From contig NZ_FOKW01000002.1 of NCBI RefSeq assembly GCF_900112205.1, positions 62,001-126,000 on the forward strand: 64,000 nt of DNA, written 5' to 3'. Position 1 is the stretch's first letter. The number at the start of each line of letters is the position of its first letter. The notes under the pieces are model-generated. The model did no database searches. It saw nothing but the letters and a program-made list of their open reading frames with translations, and was not told the origin of the DNA. The stretch is from Natronobacterium haloterrestre. GTDB taxonomy: Archaea; Halobacteriota; Halobacteria; Halobacteriales; Natrialbaceae. A program made the position numbers and the translations under genes. Positions 25,777 through 34,303 of this stretch are shown in pieces.

Positions 25777-26100
25777 CTACCGACGGAGCGTCGAAACGCA
25801 GTGCCAGCAGTAGGTATACGCCTGGTCGGACGCGTTGTGTGCGCCGCAGTGCGGACACCTGATCGTCTCCCCCTCGAGGTCGCGGTCCTCGTCGGGAGCG
25901 TCGAACTCGTCGATCTCGCGCGAACTCGGATAGCTGTCCGGTCCCGGCGAGGACGGCGAACTGGCACGGTTCGGATCGGCGAACGACGGCGTTCCCGCCC
26001 CGTCACCGTCGCCGTCGCGGCGGACGTACACGTAGTACAGTATCAGGTGCAGGAGGGCAAACAGCACCAGGTAGCCGATGAGCCAGCCCCAGAGCTCCAT
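25777..26100 (-). CDS. Membrane-anchored zinc-ribbon protein
   Basis: 107 aa. One N-terminal membrane helix (LWGWLIGYLVLFALLHLILYY), then an acidic/proline linker, then a C-terminal zinc ribbon with CPHCGAHN and YCWHCV spaced as CxxC...CxxC. This arrangement is common among haloarchaeal small membrane proteins (DUF7577-like by memory). The ATG at 26100 puts the helix directly at the N terminus. Function unknown. Confidence 0.78.
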   Translation of the reverse strand: MELWGWLIGYLVLFALLHLILYYVYVRRDGDGDGAGTPSFADPNRASSPSSPGPDSYPSSREIDEFDAPDEDRDLEGETIRCPHCGAHNASDQAYTYCWHCVSTLRR

Positions 26101-26247
26101 CAGTGTGGTATATGTTCTCAACACACTTGGGTATTCCCCGCGTCGCTCCACGGGACCGATCAGGGAAAGAGAAAGTTACAGGACTCGAGCGTGGGAGCGT
26201 GGACGAGAGCAGAGCGCGGAAAACGAGCGACGAGGTAGGCGCCTCGA

Positions 26248-27147
26248 CTAGCGAGGCGGTTCCAGATCCCGTTCGAACTCGTCGAAGACCTCGAGGTCGT
26301 CGGGGAGGTCGTACTCGATGCGTCGCCGTTCCTGGCGGTTGACGCCGGCCTCTTCGATGGGCGTGGCGGCGTCTTCCCAGCCGGGCTTGATCTTGACGCT
26401 CTTTGCTGGCATCCCGACGGCGATGTGGTGAGCGGGCACGTCGTGCTGGACGACGCCGCGCGCGCCGACGATGGCGTTCTCGCCGACCCTGTTGCCCGCA
26501 CGGACCATCGAGTCGTAGGTGAGCCGGGCGTCGTCCTCGATGATCGTGTGATAGTTGCGGACTTCCGTCTGGTCGACGACGTCGTGGTCGTGGCTGTAGA
26601 CGTGGACGCCGTCGGAGATGGAGACGCGGTCGCCGATGGTGAGCCTCCCGCGGTCGTCCAGGTGGACGTCGTCGTGGATCACCGCGTTGTCGCCGATCGT
26701 GATGTTGTGGCCGTAGGTGAACGTGATCCCCTTGAAAAAGCGGCAGCCGTCGCCACACTCCTCGAAGAGGTGGTCCGCGAGCATCCGCCGGAACCGCAGC
26801 GCGAACTCCACGTTGTCCGCGATCGGCAGGCTGTCGAACTGCCGCCAGAGCCACTGCAGGTGTTTCGATCGTCGGAACTGTTCTTCGTCTTTCTCGGCGT
26901 AGTACTCGCTCTCGAGGGTGGTGTTACAGGGGTCGTAGCTCTGTAGCCGAACGCGCTCGGCCGGCGAGACCGACGCGCCGTTCTGCCAGCGCTCGTAGGC
27001 CTCGCGGTCGCCGGAGAGGTCGATCAGGACGTCCTCGACCACCGAGCAGGTGTCCTCGTCGCTCGAGAGCCGCCGGTCCACCTCGTCGATGAACGCTCGC
27101 ATTCCCGCCTCCGCCTCGTCCGGGAGCGAGACGTACCGCTTTGTCAT
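26248..27147 (-). CDS. Hexapeptide-repeat acyltransferase
   Basis: 299 aa. Residues 150-255 form a left-handed beta-helix of hexapeptide repeats (FTYGHNITIGDNAVIHDDVHLDD in part, LTIGDRVSISDGVHVYSH, ENAIVGARGVVQHDVPAHHIAVGMPAKSVK). HDHD in VYSHDHDVVDQT is a likely catalytic His region, as in maltose/galactoside acetyltransferases. The 130-residue N-terminal helical extension (SLPDEAEAGMRAFIDEVDRRL, LWRQFDSLPIADNV) is unlike short O-acetyltransferases. A CoA-dependent sugar or lipid acetyltransferase is likely; the substrate is unknown. The ATG at 27147 precedes the first good helix. Confidence 0.85.
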   Translation of the reverse strand: MTKRYVSLPDEAEAGMRAFIDEVDRRLSSDEDTCSVVEDVLIDLSGDREAYERWQNGASVSPAERVRLQSYDPCNTTLESEYYAEKDEEQFRRSKHLQWLWRQFDSLPIADNVEFALRFRRMLADHLFEECGDGCRFFKGITFTYGHNITIGDNAVIHDDVHLDDRGRLTIGDRVSISDGVHVYSHDHDVVDQTEVRNYHTIIEDDARLTYDSMVRAGNRVGENAIVGARGVVQHDVPAHHIAVGMPAKSVKIKPGWEDAATPIEEAGVNRQERRRIEYDLPDDLEVFDEFERDLEPPR

Positions 27148-27242
27148 ATCCCGACGTATCGCTCGCGGAGTTGATAGGGGTTCGGTTGTCCGTTCGTCTC
27201 GCCGGCTCTCGGCCGGTGACACGAGTGTTACCGCCCGCCGAG

Positions 27243-27476
27243 TTACGGCGATCGGTCCCGCTGGGCGCCCGCGTCGGCGTCCCACTTCGCGACGATGAGC
27301 GCGGGGAGCGCGATCGCACCCGTCAACAGTAACGCGGTGACGACGACCGTTCCGGCCGTGACCCGATGGGGACTCACTTCGAGCCGGGTCGCGGCGATCG
27401 GGAGGGCGACGGCGACGCCGAGGACGACCGCGAGCAGGATCCGACTCGAGTCGCGGCCGTCACGGGCTTCGACCAT
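27243..27476 (-). CDS. Small membrane protein
   Basis: 77 aa with two membrane helices (ILLAVVLGVAVALPIAATRL and VVVTALLLTGAIALPALIVA) and polar ends. Hypothetical; the hydrophobic pattern and codon use support translation, but no family is recognised. Confidence 0.6.
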   Translation of the reverse strand: MVEARDGRDSSRILLAVVLGVAVALPIAATRLEVSPHRVTAGTVVVTALLLTGAIALPALIVAKWDADAGAQRDRSP

Positions 27477-27641
27477 ACGGGCACTTCGGGAGTGGCGGTA
27501 AAGAAGGTTCGACTCGAACGGCGGGACCGACTTCGAGCCGCCGGTTCGGCCCGCTCGAGCGATCGCTTATAAGCACCTCTATATCTGGGTAATCTCGCTT
27601 TCCCGGTAGGGAACGACGTTTCACGTAGGAGGAACCCCACT

Positions 27642-27782
27642 ATGACGCCCCACGAGCGCGAATTCACCTGTCCGGACTGCGGTCGAGAGATACCCGTCAC
27701 CGAGGCGATGCTCGAGGCGACGCTGCGCCACGGCTGTCCCGTCTGCGGAGCAACGGTCGAGGGCGGCCAACCGACCGCGTAG
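27642..27782 (+). CDS. 46-residue zinc-ribbon protein
   Basis: MTPHEREFTCPDCGREIPVT is followed by GCPVCGATV, giving two CxxC knuckles 22 residues apart: a single treble-clef or ribbon zinc site and little else. A strong ribosome binding site GGAGGA lies 8-13 nt before the ATG, unusual in this mostly leaderless window, and supports real translation. Family resembles the tiny DUF7560-type haloarchaeal zinc proteins. Function unknown. Confidence 0.8.
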   Translation: MTPHEREFTCPDCGREIPVTEAMLEATLRHGCPVCGATVEGGQPTA

Positions 27783-27937
27783 CTCTTTTCCGTTGATTCT
27801 CCACCGTGGCCGGCGACGGAGACAGGACCGAACCGAACCGGGAGCATCGACGAGCGGACGGAACCGCCGGCTAGCTACGTCGGTCGCAGCGAGAGCCGCG
27901 AAGACCCCTAGACACCTTAGATTCCCTTGTGGAACGA

Positions 27938-27949
27938 GCTTATATATTG
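27938..27949 (+). promoter_or_regulatory. TATA element for the NUDIX gene
   Basis: CTTATATATTG (27939-27949) lies about 25 nt before the GTG at 27969. This spacing is the reason for choosing the GTG rather than the TTG at 27927, which lies upstream of the TATA. Confidence 0.65.
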
Positions 27950-27968
27950 TCCCGTGGTGGCACGTACC

Positions 27969-28421
27969 GTGACCGATCCCGAATACGTCCCCAAAGCGTG
28001 TGCGTACATCACCCGCGCCACGGGGGAGTTGCTCGTGTTCGAGGGGCCCGGCCACGACGGCCTCCAGATCCCGAAAGGGACCCTCGAGCCCGGTGAGTCC
28101 CCCAGAGAAGCCCTGTTCAGGGAGGTAATGGAGGAGACCGGACTCTCAACCCTCAACGCGACGTGTCATCTGACGACCGACGTCTGGACCCGCCGGGAGT
28201 CGCCGCCCAAACGGTACGTCCGCCACTTCTTCCACGCGACGGTCCACGAGCCCCGCGACGGGTGGACCCACACCGTGACCGACGGCGGGGAAGAACACGG
28301 TTCCGAGTTCGAACTGTACTGGGTCCGGCCCTCGACCGGCCGCGAGTTCGTCCTCGATCTCGACGACTACCTCCATCTCCTGCCCGCCGACGAGGGCGGC
28401 GCAGCGGCAGCGTCGGACTGA
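27969..28421 (+). CDS. NUDIX hydrolase
   Basis: 150 aa. The Nudix box is nearly canonical: G-x5-E-x7-REVxEExG reads as GTLEPGESPREALFREVMEETG. Members cleave nucleoside diphosphates linked to another moiety, using Mg2+ at the REVMEE glutamates. A leading sequence ACAYITRATGELLVFEGPGH and a trailing VRHFFHATV complete the fold. Start is GTG at 27969, placed by the TATA element. Substrate cannot be read from sequence; the short size suits a house-cleaning or cap-like pyrophosphohydrolase. Confidence 0.88.
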   Translation: MTDPEYVPKACAYITRATGELLVFEGPGHDGLQIPKGTLEPGESPREALFREVMEETGLSTLNATCHLTTDVWTRRESPPKRYVRHFFHATVHEPRDGWTHTVTDGGEEHGSEFELYWVRPSTGREFVLDLDDYLHLLPADEGGAAAASD

Positions 28422-28428
28422 CCGCAGG

Positions 28429-29892
28429 TCACTTCGAGAGCGCGCGTTCGACCGCTTCGGCCACGTTTCGTGCTTTTTCCGCGAGTTCCTCCGAGACGAG
28501 CCCCTCGTCCACCGCAGCCTCGAGTTCGTCGGCGTCGACGATCTCGACGGCGCCGTCCGGCGTCCGGATCACGTCGACGTAGAGGTCGACGTACCGTACC
28601 GCGTCGGGGAACAGTTCCACCGGCGTACAGACGTTGACGTAGGTCCCTTTCGTCTCGCCGTCGGCCGACTTGTACGTCGTCGGGTACCACCACCGACCCT
28701 CGCGGAACTTCGTGATCGCGACGTCGCCCTCCTCCTTCGGCGTCCCCAGCGCGTCGTAGGTCCCGCCGCCGCGCATCGACCGCTCGAGGGTGATCGAGCC
28801 GTCGGCGTCCCACTCGGTGACCTCGCCGTAGCCCAGCGAGATTCGGCGGCCGTCGGGCTTGCCGTGACCGATCTCGAGGCGGTCGCCGGTCGTCGGGCCG
28901 AACTGGCGGGAGACGGCGTCGAAGGGAAACGCGGCTTCCCCGTCGGCACCGGACGCGCCGACCGCCTCCGCGAAGTCGACGGCCGCGCTCGCGGCCCGAT
29001 CGGCCGCCTTGATCCGGTGGTGGCCCGGCATCGTCGTCTCGACCGCGCGGCGGTGGTCGTCGAGCGCGAACCGCGACTCGCGGCCGAACCAGCACCAGGC
29101 GGTCCGTCGCGGCGCGGCGATCCGTCCGGGTTCGCCCGGTTCGTCCGGCGCGTCTCCGATCGCCGCCTCGAGGTCCTCGGCGCGGTCGACGGCCCGTTCG
29201 ACGGCTGTCTCCATCGCCTCGAGGTCGGCGTCGGTCGCCGCGCGCTTCCAGCGCAGGCCCCACCCCTCGGGAATCGACGTCGAGAGCAGGTCCGTCATGC
29301 CGACGAGTTCGGTCCCGGCCTCGCCGCTCGCGGCCGCGGAGACGCCCGTTCGGTCCCGCGAGAGCGTACAGAGGCCGCCCCCGACCGCGAGGGTCGGCCG
29401 GACGCGCGGTTCGTCGCCGTCCCAGGGCGGCGTCGGTTCGTCGACCTGGACGCGGTACCGGTCGCCCTCGCCGACGTAGCCGTCGACGTCGTCGTACTTG
29501 AGATAGCCCCGCCGACCGTCGCCCAGGTCGACGACCGCGCCGCTCCCGCCGCCGGCCTCGAGCACTTCCGCGTCGAAGACCGCGCCGCGTGGCGTCCCGT
29601 CGTCCCAGCGGAACGTGTCGATCGCGAGGCCCTCGAGTTCCGCGAGGACCCGCTCGAGGTCGTCGGGCGCGCCCGAGACCTCGATCCCCTGCCTGTCCCG
29701 GGTCGTCTCGATCCGGATGTCCGCTGGAACGGCCGCGAACGGGTCGTCGAACCGCTCCTCGATGGGGTCGGATGCCTGGACGACCTCGATCGGCTCGTCT
29801 TCGCTTTCGGTGCCGCTCCCGTCGCTCTCCTCGAGTAGTTTGGTAAGCGCCGTCGTGTAGATGCCGCGGACGCGTACTGTCGTTCGGGTCAT
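28429..29892 (-). CDS. AU-1/FAU-1-like RNA-binding protein (RNase E/G-like domain plus DUF402)
   Basis: 487 aa. N-terminal MTRTTVRVRGIYTTALTKLL, then an S1-like OB barrel region (RGAVFDAEVLEAGGGSGAVVDLGDGRRGYLKYDDV) as in RNase E/G-type proteins. The C-terminal 150 residues are a DUF402-type domain (GEVTEWDADGSITLERSMRGG, WWYPTTYKSADGETKGTYVNVCTP, VRYVDLYVDVIRTPDG, VDADELEAAVDEG). This is the archaeal AU-1 family that binds AU-rich RNA and has been linked to 5S rRNA processing. It converges with the NUDIX gene, their stops 7 nt apart. Confidence 0.85.
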   Translation of the reverse strand: MTRTTVRVRGIYTTALTKLLEESDGSGTESEDEPIEVVQASDPIEERFDDPFAAVPADIRIETTRDRQGIEVSGAPDDLERVLAELEGLAIDTFRWDDGTPRGAVFDAEVLEAGGGSGAVVDLGDGRRGYLKYDDVDGYVGEGDRYRVQVDEPTPPWDGDEPRVRPTLAVGGGLCTLSRDRTGVSAAASGEAGTELVGMTDLLSTSIPEGWGLRWKRAATDADLEAMETAVERAVDRAEDLEAAIGDAPDEPGEPGRIAAPRRTAWCWFGRESRFALDDHRRAVETTMPGHHRIKAADRAASAAVDFAEAVGASGADGEAAFPFDAVSRQFGPTTGDRLEIGHGKPDGRRISLGYGEVTEWDADGSITLERSMRGGGTYDALGTPKEEGDVAITKFREGRWWYPTTYKSADGETKGTYVNVCTPVELFPDAVRYVDLYVDVIRTPDGAVEIVDADELEAAVDEGLVSEELAEKARNVAEAVERALSK

Positions 29893-30177
29893 TGTCGTGT
29901 CGTAGTGGATTCGGGTCGGTTCGCTCCGGTACGGTCGGCCGAACCGTCCGTGGCCGGGCCCGGGACGGTCGCCGTCGCCGGTCGGAACCGCCGATCGGTC
30001 CTCGACCGGGTGCCGAAACGCGAACCGGCGTTCGTACACGTCGGTTCGCGCACCGGGCCTTTGTGGATTCCGAGTTTCGGCGACCGTTCGGCTCGGCGGT
30101 CCTTTTCGCTCGACGTACGGTCGTCCCGGGCTGATTCTCGCCGAACGCTTACCGGTCAGGAGCGATAACCGGCGGGT

Positions 30178-31200
30178 ATGGAACGCAGGCGCGACCCGGT
30201 CGAACGGGCCGACGACGGCTCGAGCGACCTCTACGACGTCTCGACGTGGGAACCGAGATCGACGGTGGATCTGCTCGCGTACGCCCTCTACAACGGGGTC
30301 AGCTACGGGTTACAGACGATCGTCCTTCTCGTCGCGGCGGTGATCACGCTCGCCTTGCTCGTCCAGCCGGCAGTACTCGTCCTCGAGGACCCCCTGCTGG
30401 GTGCTTTCTTCGGCCTGTCGATCGTCCCCGCAGCCCTGCTGGCGGCGTTTATCTGGCGGACCGACATCACGAGCGAGGAACCGCTGACGCTGCTCGTGGC
30501 GACGTTCGTGCTGGCGATCCTCTTTGCGACGTTCGCCGCCCTCATCAATTCGGTCATGCGCCCGCGGTTCCAGACGCTGTCACTGATCGGGCCCGTGCTC
30601 TTCTTCTATCTGATCGTCGGCCCCGTCGAGGAGGCGGTCAAACTGCTCGCCGTCCGGGTCTTTGCCTATCGGAGCGACACGTTCGACGCCGTCGTCGACG
30701 GCGCGGTCTACGGCGCGGTCGCCGGCCTCGGGTTCGCCGCGATCGAGAACGCGATCTACATCTCCGGTACCGTCGCCGAGGCCGAGGCGGGGCTGTTTGC
30801 GGCCGCGACGGGGATCACCACCGTCCGCGCGCTCGCGGGTCCGGGACACGTCATTTACTCGGCGATCGCGGGCTACTATCTCGGCCTCGCGAAGTTCAAC
30901 CCACAACACGCCGGTCCCATCGTCGCGAAGGGGCTGCTCGTGGCTGCGTTCGTCCACGCCACCTACAATACGACGGTCGGGATCGTCCCCGGAATCGCCG
31001 CCGAACTCACCGCGCTCGGCCCCGACGCCGCGCTCGTCAGCTACATGATCGTCTTCGACGCCGCGGTCGGCTACTACCTCTACCGGAAGATCGCCCGGTA
31101 TCGCCGCCGGTATCGCGACGCCGAGGCCGACGTTCCCGATTCGCCGTCGCCGGAACTCACCGAGTTCGATCCGCCGCGACGCCGTCGCTGGGAGCGGTAG
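30178..31200 (+). CDS. PrsW-family intramembrane protease
   Basis: 340 aa with about eight membrane helices. The three motifs of the family are visible: GPVEEAVKLLAVR (EExxK), GLGFAAIENAIY (FxxxEN) and AGPGHVIYSAIAGY plus VAAFVHATYNT (the His positions). In Bacillus, PrsW cleaves an anti-sigma factor at the membrane; no such target is next door, and haloarchaea hold several copies. The C terminus is a basic, Arg-rich tail ending in RRRRWER. The 285-nt gap upstream holds nothing else recognised. Confidence 0.87.
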   Translation: MERRRDPVERADDGSSDLYDVSTWEPRSTVDLLAYALYNGVSYGLQTIVLLVAAVITLALLVQPAVLVLEDPLLGAFFGLSIVPAALLAAFIWRTDITSEEPLTLLVATFVLAILFATFAALINSVMRPRFQTLSLIGPVLFFYLIVGPVEEAVKLLAVRVFAYRSDTFDAVVDGAVYGAVAGLGFAAIENAIYISGTVAEAEAGLFAAATGITTVRALAGPGHVIYSAIAGYYLGLAKFNPQHAGPIVAKGLLVAAFVHATYNTTVGIVPGIAAELTALGPDAALVSYMIVFDAAVGYYLYRKIARYRRRYRDAEADVPDSPSPELTEFDPPRRRRWER

Positions 31201-31268
31201 CTCCTTCCGTCGTCCGATCGACGGGTTCGAATCAGCGCTGACGGCCTCGAATTCAGGACAGTTTCCCC

Positions 31269-31280
31269 GAAATATATAGC
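31269..31280 (+). promoter_or_regulatory. TATA element for small membrane protein
   Basis: AAATATATAG at 31270-31279 is 24-33 nt upstream of the ATG at 31303. Confidence 0.6.
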
Positions 31281-31302
31281 CGTCCCCGACGAACCCGCGG
31301 AC

Positions 31303-31650
31303 ATGGTCGCACTCATCGGTTCGCTGGTCGCGTTCGTCGTCGCGTTGCTCGTCGGCGGTCTGGCGATCTACGCCGGCGCATCGACCGTCGTCGGCTCCGA
31401 CGACTACTCACACGCCGTCTGGACGGCCCTGTTCGGTGCGATCGCGTGGGCCCTGACCGCGTGGATCCCGCTTTTCGGCCCGCTGATCGCGCTGGTCGCC
31501 TGGGTCTGGGTGATCAACTGGCGCTACCCCGGCGGCTGGACCGACGCCGCGGTCATCGGGCTGGTCGCCTGGGTCGCGGCGCTCGTGATCCTGTTCGTTC
31601 TCAACCTCTTCGGTCTCGGTATCGGCGCGTTCGGCGTTCCCGGGCTCTGA
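31303..31650 (+). CDS. Four-helix small membrane protein
   Basis: 115 aa, almost entirely hydrophobic, with about four helices (GSLVAFVVALLVGGLAIYAG, WTALFGAIAWALTAWIPLFG, ALVAWVWVINWRYPGG, AAVIGLVAWVAALVILFVLN). A hydrophobic Trp-rich loop (WRYPGGWTDA) separates the last two. It converges with riboflavin synthase across a 13-nt gap. Function unknown. Confidence 0.75.
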   Translation: MVALIGSLVAFVVALLVGGLAIYAGASTVVGSDDYSHAVWTALFGAIAWALTAWIPLFGPLIALVAWVWVINWRYPGGWTDAAVIGLVAWVAALVILFVLNLFGLGIGAFGVPGL

Positions 31651-31663
31651 TCCCCCGCTCGCC

Positions 31664-32293
31664 TCACTCGAAACGTGCCTCGAGCAGTCGCTCGACGTAT
31701 TTCGAGAGGACGTCGACCTCGAGGTGAACCGGATCGCCGGGTTCCTTCTCGGAGAGCGTCGTGAGTTCGTAGGTCGCCGGGATGATCGCGACGGTGACGC
31801 TCGCGGCCCCGGCACCGGCGTCGGCGGTTTCACCGCTATCGAGGTCGGCGACGGTGAGACTGATACCGTCGAGCGTGATCGATCCCTTCTCGACGACGTA
31901 CCGCTCGTAGCCCGCGGGAAGTTCGAACTCGAAGAACCAGTCCTCGTCGACGGACTCGATCCCCGTGACCGTCGCCACCGCGTCGACGTGGCCCTGGACC
32001 ACGTGGCCGTCGAACCGCCCGTCGGCCGGCATCGCTCGTTCGAGGTTGACCTCCTCGCCTCCCTCGAGATCGCCCAGGTAGGTCCGCTCGACCGTCTCGG
32101 TCGCCAGGAAGACCTCGAACCAGTCGCCGTCCTCGAACCGTTCGACCGTGAGACACGCGCCGCTGACGCTGATACTCTGGCCGTGCTCGAGCCCCGTCGC
32201 GACGTCGTCCGCGCCGATACGGAGCCGCAACCCGTCCTCGGTCCGCTCGCGGCCGATGATCTCGCCAGTCTCCTCGACGATTCCCGTGAACAT
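31664..32293 (-). CDS. ribE: Riboflavin synthase, bacterial alpha-chain type
   Basis: 209 aa, a two-barrel lumazine-binding protein that dismutates two 6,7-dimethyl-8-ribityllumazine molecules to riboflavin. It begins MFTGIVEETG, and the first barrel has ISVSGACLTV. The second repeat has VVQGHVDAVATVTG and ITLDGISLTVADL, both conserved substrate-binding loops. Many other archaea use an unrelated lumazine-synthase-like enzyme, so this is the bacterial form. No other rib genes are adjacent. A short acidic insert lies before the final VTVAIIPATYELTTL. Confidence 0.93.
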   Translation of the reverse strand: MFTGIVEETGEIIGRERTEDGLRLRIGADDVATGLEHGQSISVSGACLTVERFEDGDWFEVFLATETVERTYLGDLEGGEEVNLERAMPADGRFDGHVVQGHVDAVATVTGIESVDEDWFFEFELPAGYERYVVEKGSITLDGISLTVADLDSGETADAGAGAASVTVAIIPATYELTTLSEKEPGDPVHLEVDVLSKYVERLLEARFE

Positions 32294-32423
32294 GCTCTAG
32301 TCGAACGTGGTACGCTCGGGGCAAAGCCGTTCCGTTCCGCTCCGCTCCCTTTTCGTCCCCTCCGGACCTCCGCGACGGCGACGAACGCAACTCCTTTTGA
32401 GGTGGACCCGCAGATTGAGAGCA

Positions 32424-33824
32424 ATGGATACGGACCCGAATCCGGGCCCGGACGATCGAGTCTACTACGTCGTCAGCGATCTCCACATCGGCGGCGACGA
32501 GCAACTCGAGGAGGCCGCGTTTCTCGGGGAGTTCCTGGACTTCCTCGAGCGCCTCGAGCGGACCGACGAGGACGCCGAACTGATCATCAACGGCGACGCG
32601 TTCGGCCTCTGGGAGTTCACGACGGTCGAGGGGATCGAGAAGTTCGACGTCCTCGAGGAGACGTACCCGGAGCTGTTCGACCAGCTCCGAGCGACGGGCG
32701 AGAACGTACGGATCACGCTGTTGCCGGGCAATCACGACCACGAACTGGCGGCTTACGACGAGTACGTCGACCGCCTGGCCGAGTACAACGTGGAGTTGAT
32801 CCCCGAGCAGTCGATCACTCGCCGGGTCGGCGACCAGGTGATCCACTTCGAGCACGGCCACCAACGCGATCCGAACAACCGGATCGAGGACTGGGGAAAC
32901 CCCCACGCGACGCCGCTTGGCTACTACTACAACACTCTCGTCACGAGCCGCGCGGGCAAACTCTCCGACCGCGGGCGGTACAACTGGCTGAAAGACGTCC
33001 AGGCTGTCACGCCGACCGAGCGGATGCCGGTCTGGCTCCTCTCGAAGTACTTCTACCGGGAGATGAACCCACTGTTGCGGTACTCGCTGGTCCCGTTTCT
33101 CTTGCTTTTCAACATCAGCGCCATCCTCGCCATCCTGACGGGGCTTGACGTGGCGGGCGTCTGGTCGATCCCGATCGACCGGACGGCGTCGTTTTTCGGC
33201 CAGTTCGGTCGGGCCGGGGAAGCGGCGTGGTTCTTCCTCTCGCTCAACGTGACCGTCGCCGGCCTGCTCGTCCTCGTCGGCATCCCGCTGTATTTCATCC
33301 GCCGGGACGTCAGGCAGACGATCGATCGGTTCGGCATCTTCGAGACCGAACTCACCGTCGATCCCGAAGCCCCATACGAGGAGGCCGCCGAGGCGGTCTT
33401 CGACGAGCGACCGGAGACGACGATCTTCTGCTACGGGCACACCCACCGTCCGGGGATCCGAGAACTCGAGGGCGGGATCATGGTCAACAGCGGCACGTGG
33501 CTCAAGCGCCTTCATCGCCGGGACGGGATCATCGGCATCCTGCCGCCGGTGTTTTACCCGTCCTACCAGCTCGCGGCGGTGCGGATCGAGCCGGTCGATG
33601 CCTCCGCCGAGCGATCGGAGCCGGCGACCGACGCCGCCTCCGACGTCTCGGGCGTCGCCGTCGAGTTCGAGCGCATCAGGAAACCCAGCCCTGCGACGGA
33701 GGAACTCACCCGGACCGAGCGGTTCTTCACGGTCGGCCGGGAGCCCGAACCCGACCTGCCCGACCGCCACGTCGTCGAGTCGCTGTCCGAGAGGACGGCA
33801 GCGACCGTCGAGACGAGCGACTGA
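32424..33824 (+). CDS. Membrane-anchored metallophosphoesterase
   Basis: 466 aa. The calcineurin-like motifs are YYVVSDLHIGG (D-x-H), IINGDAFGLWE (GD), LPGNHDHE (GNH), HFEHGHQ (H) and IFCYGHTHRPG (GHxH), so all five blocks are present. Two membrane helices (SLVPFLLLFNISAILAILTG; FLSLNVTVAGLLVLVGIPLYF) interrupt the domain between the fourth and fifth motifs. This layout matches UDP-2,3-diacylglucosamine hydrolase-like family members with an inserted membrane segment. Substrate unknown. The start at 32424 avoids an upstream shadow frame. Confidence 0.87.
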   Translation: MDTDPNPGPDDRVYYVVSDLHIGGDEQLEEAAFLGEFLDFLERLERTDEDAELIINGDAFGLWEFTTVEGIEKFDVLEETYPELFDQLRATGENVRITLLPGNHDHELAAYDEYVDRLAEYNVELIPEQSITRRVGDQVIHFEHGHQRDPNNRIEDWGNPHATPLGYYYNTLVTSRAGKLSDRGRYNWLKDVQAVTPTERMPVWLLSKYFYREMNPLLRYSLVPFLLLFNISAILAILTGLDVAGVWSIPIDRTASFFGQFGRAGEAAWFFLSLNVTVAGLLVLVGIPLYFIRRDVRQTIDRFGIFETELTVDPEAPYEEAAEAVFDERPETTIFCYGHTHRPGIRELEGGIMVNSGTWLKRLHRRDGIIGILPPVFYPSYQLAAVRIEPVDASAERSEPATDAASDVSGVAVEFERIRKPSPATEELTRTERFFTVGREPEPDLPDRHVVESLSERTAATVETSD

Positions 33825-33988
33825 GACGGATCGTTGTAGCGTTTTACCGGTGATCGCTCCGGCGGGACGGCGATCATGGGTAAAGAACTACACTGGACCG
33901 GATGACACGGCACGGTTCACGTCGCTCGAGGTCGTCTCTCGTCCCCGGTCGCCGCCCTTTTTACCGCGTCGGACGTACCCCACTCGAC

Positions 33989-34270
33989 GTGGCAGGTATC
34001 ATCGATACGGTCAAACTCGCGGGCGTGCTCGTCCTCGCGCTCCCCGCGGCGATGGCGGGGATCGAACTCCTCGTCGTCCGGGGGCGCACGGGTCCTGGAG
34101 CGGCCCTGCTCTTTCTCGCCGTCGGGCTCGTGGTCGTCCAGCAGCGGTTGACGACGCCCGGCGACGTCCCCGAACTCGTCGTGAAACGGCTCGGCGCTGG
34201 CCTCCTCGGTGGCGGCGATTCGTCCGACGGAAAGTCACGCGAGAACACGAACCGGAACGACGAACGGTAG
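33989..34270 (+). CDS. Small two-helix membrane protein (DUF7533-like)
   Basis: 93 aa from a GTG start (AGIIDTVKLAGVLVLALPAA as residues 2-21). Two membrane helices, then a conserved-looking QQRLTTPGDVPELVVKRLG segment and a polar tail. A TATA-like CTTTTTACC lies about 26 nt upstream of the GTG, so it is preferred to the ATG at 33902. The middle segment recalls a haloarchaeal family of unknown function. Role unknown. Confidence 0.65.
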   Translation: MAGIIDTVKLAGVLVLALPAAMAGIELLVVRGRTGPGAALLFLAVGLVVVQQRLTTPGDVPELVVKRLGAGLLGGGDSSDGKSRENTNRNDER

Positions 34271-34303
34271 CGCGAGCGCGAGCGCGAGCGATCAGGAACC
34301 CCG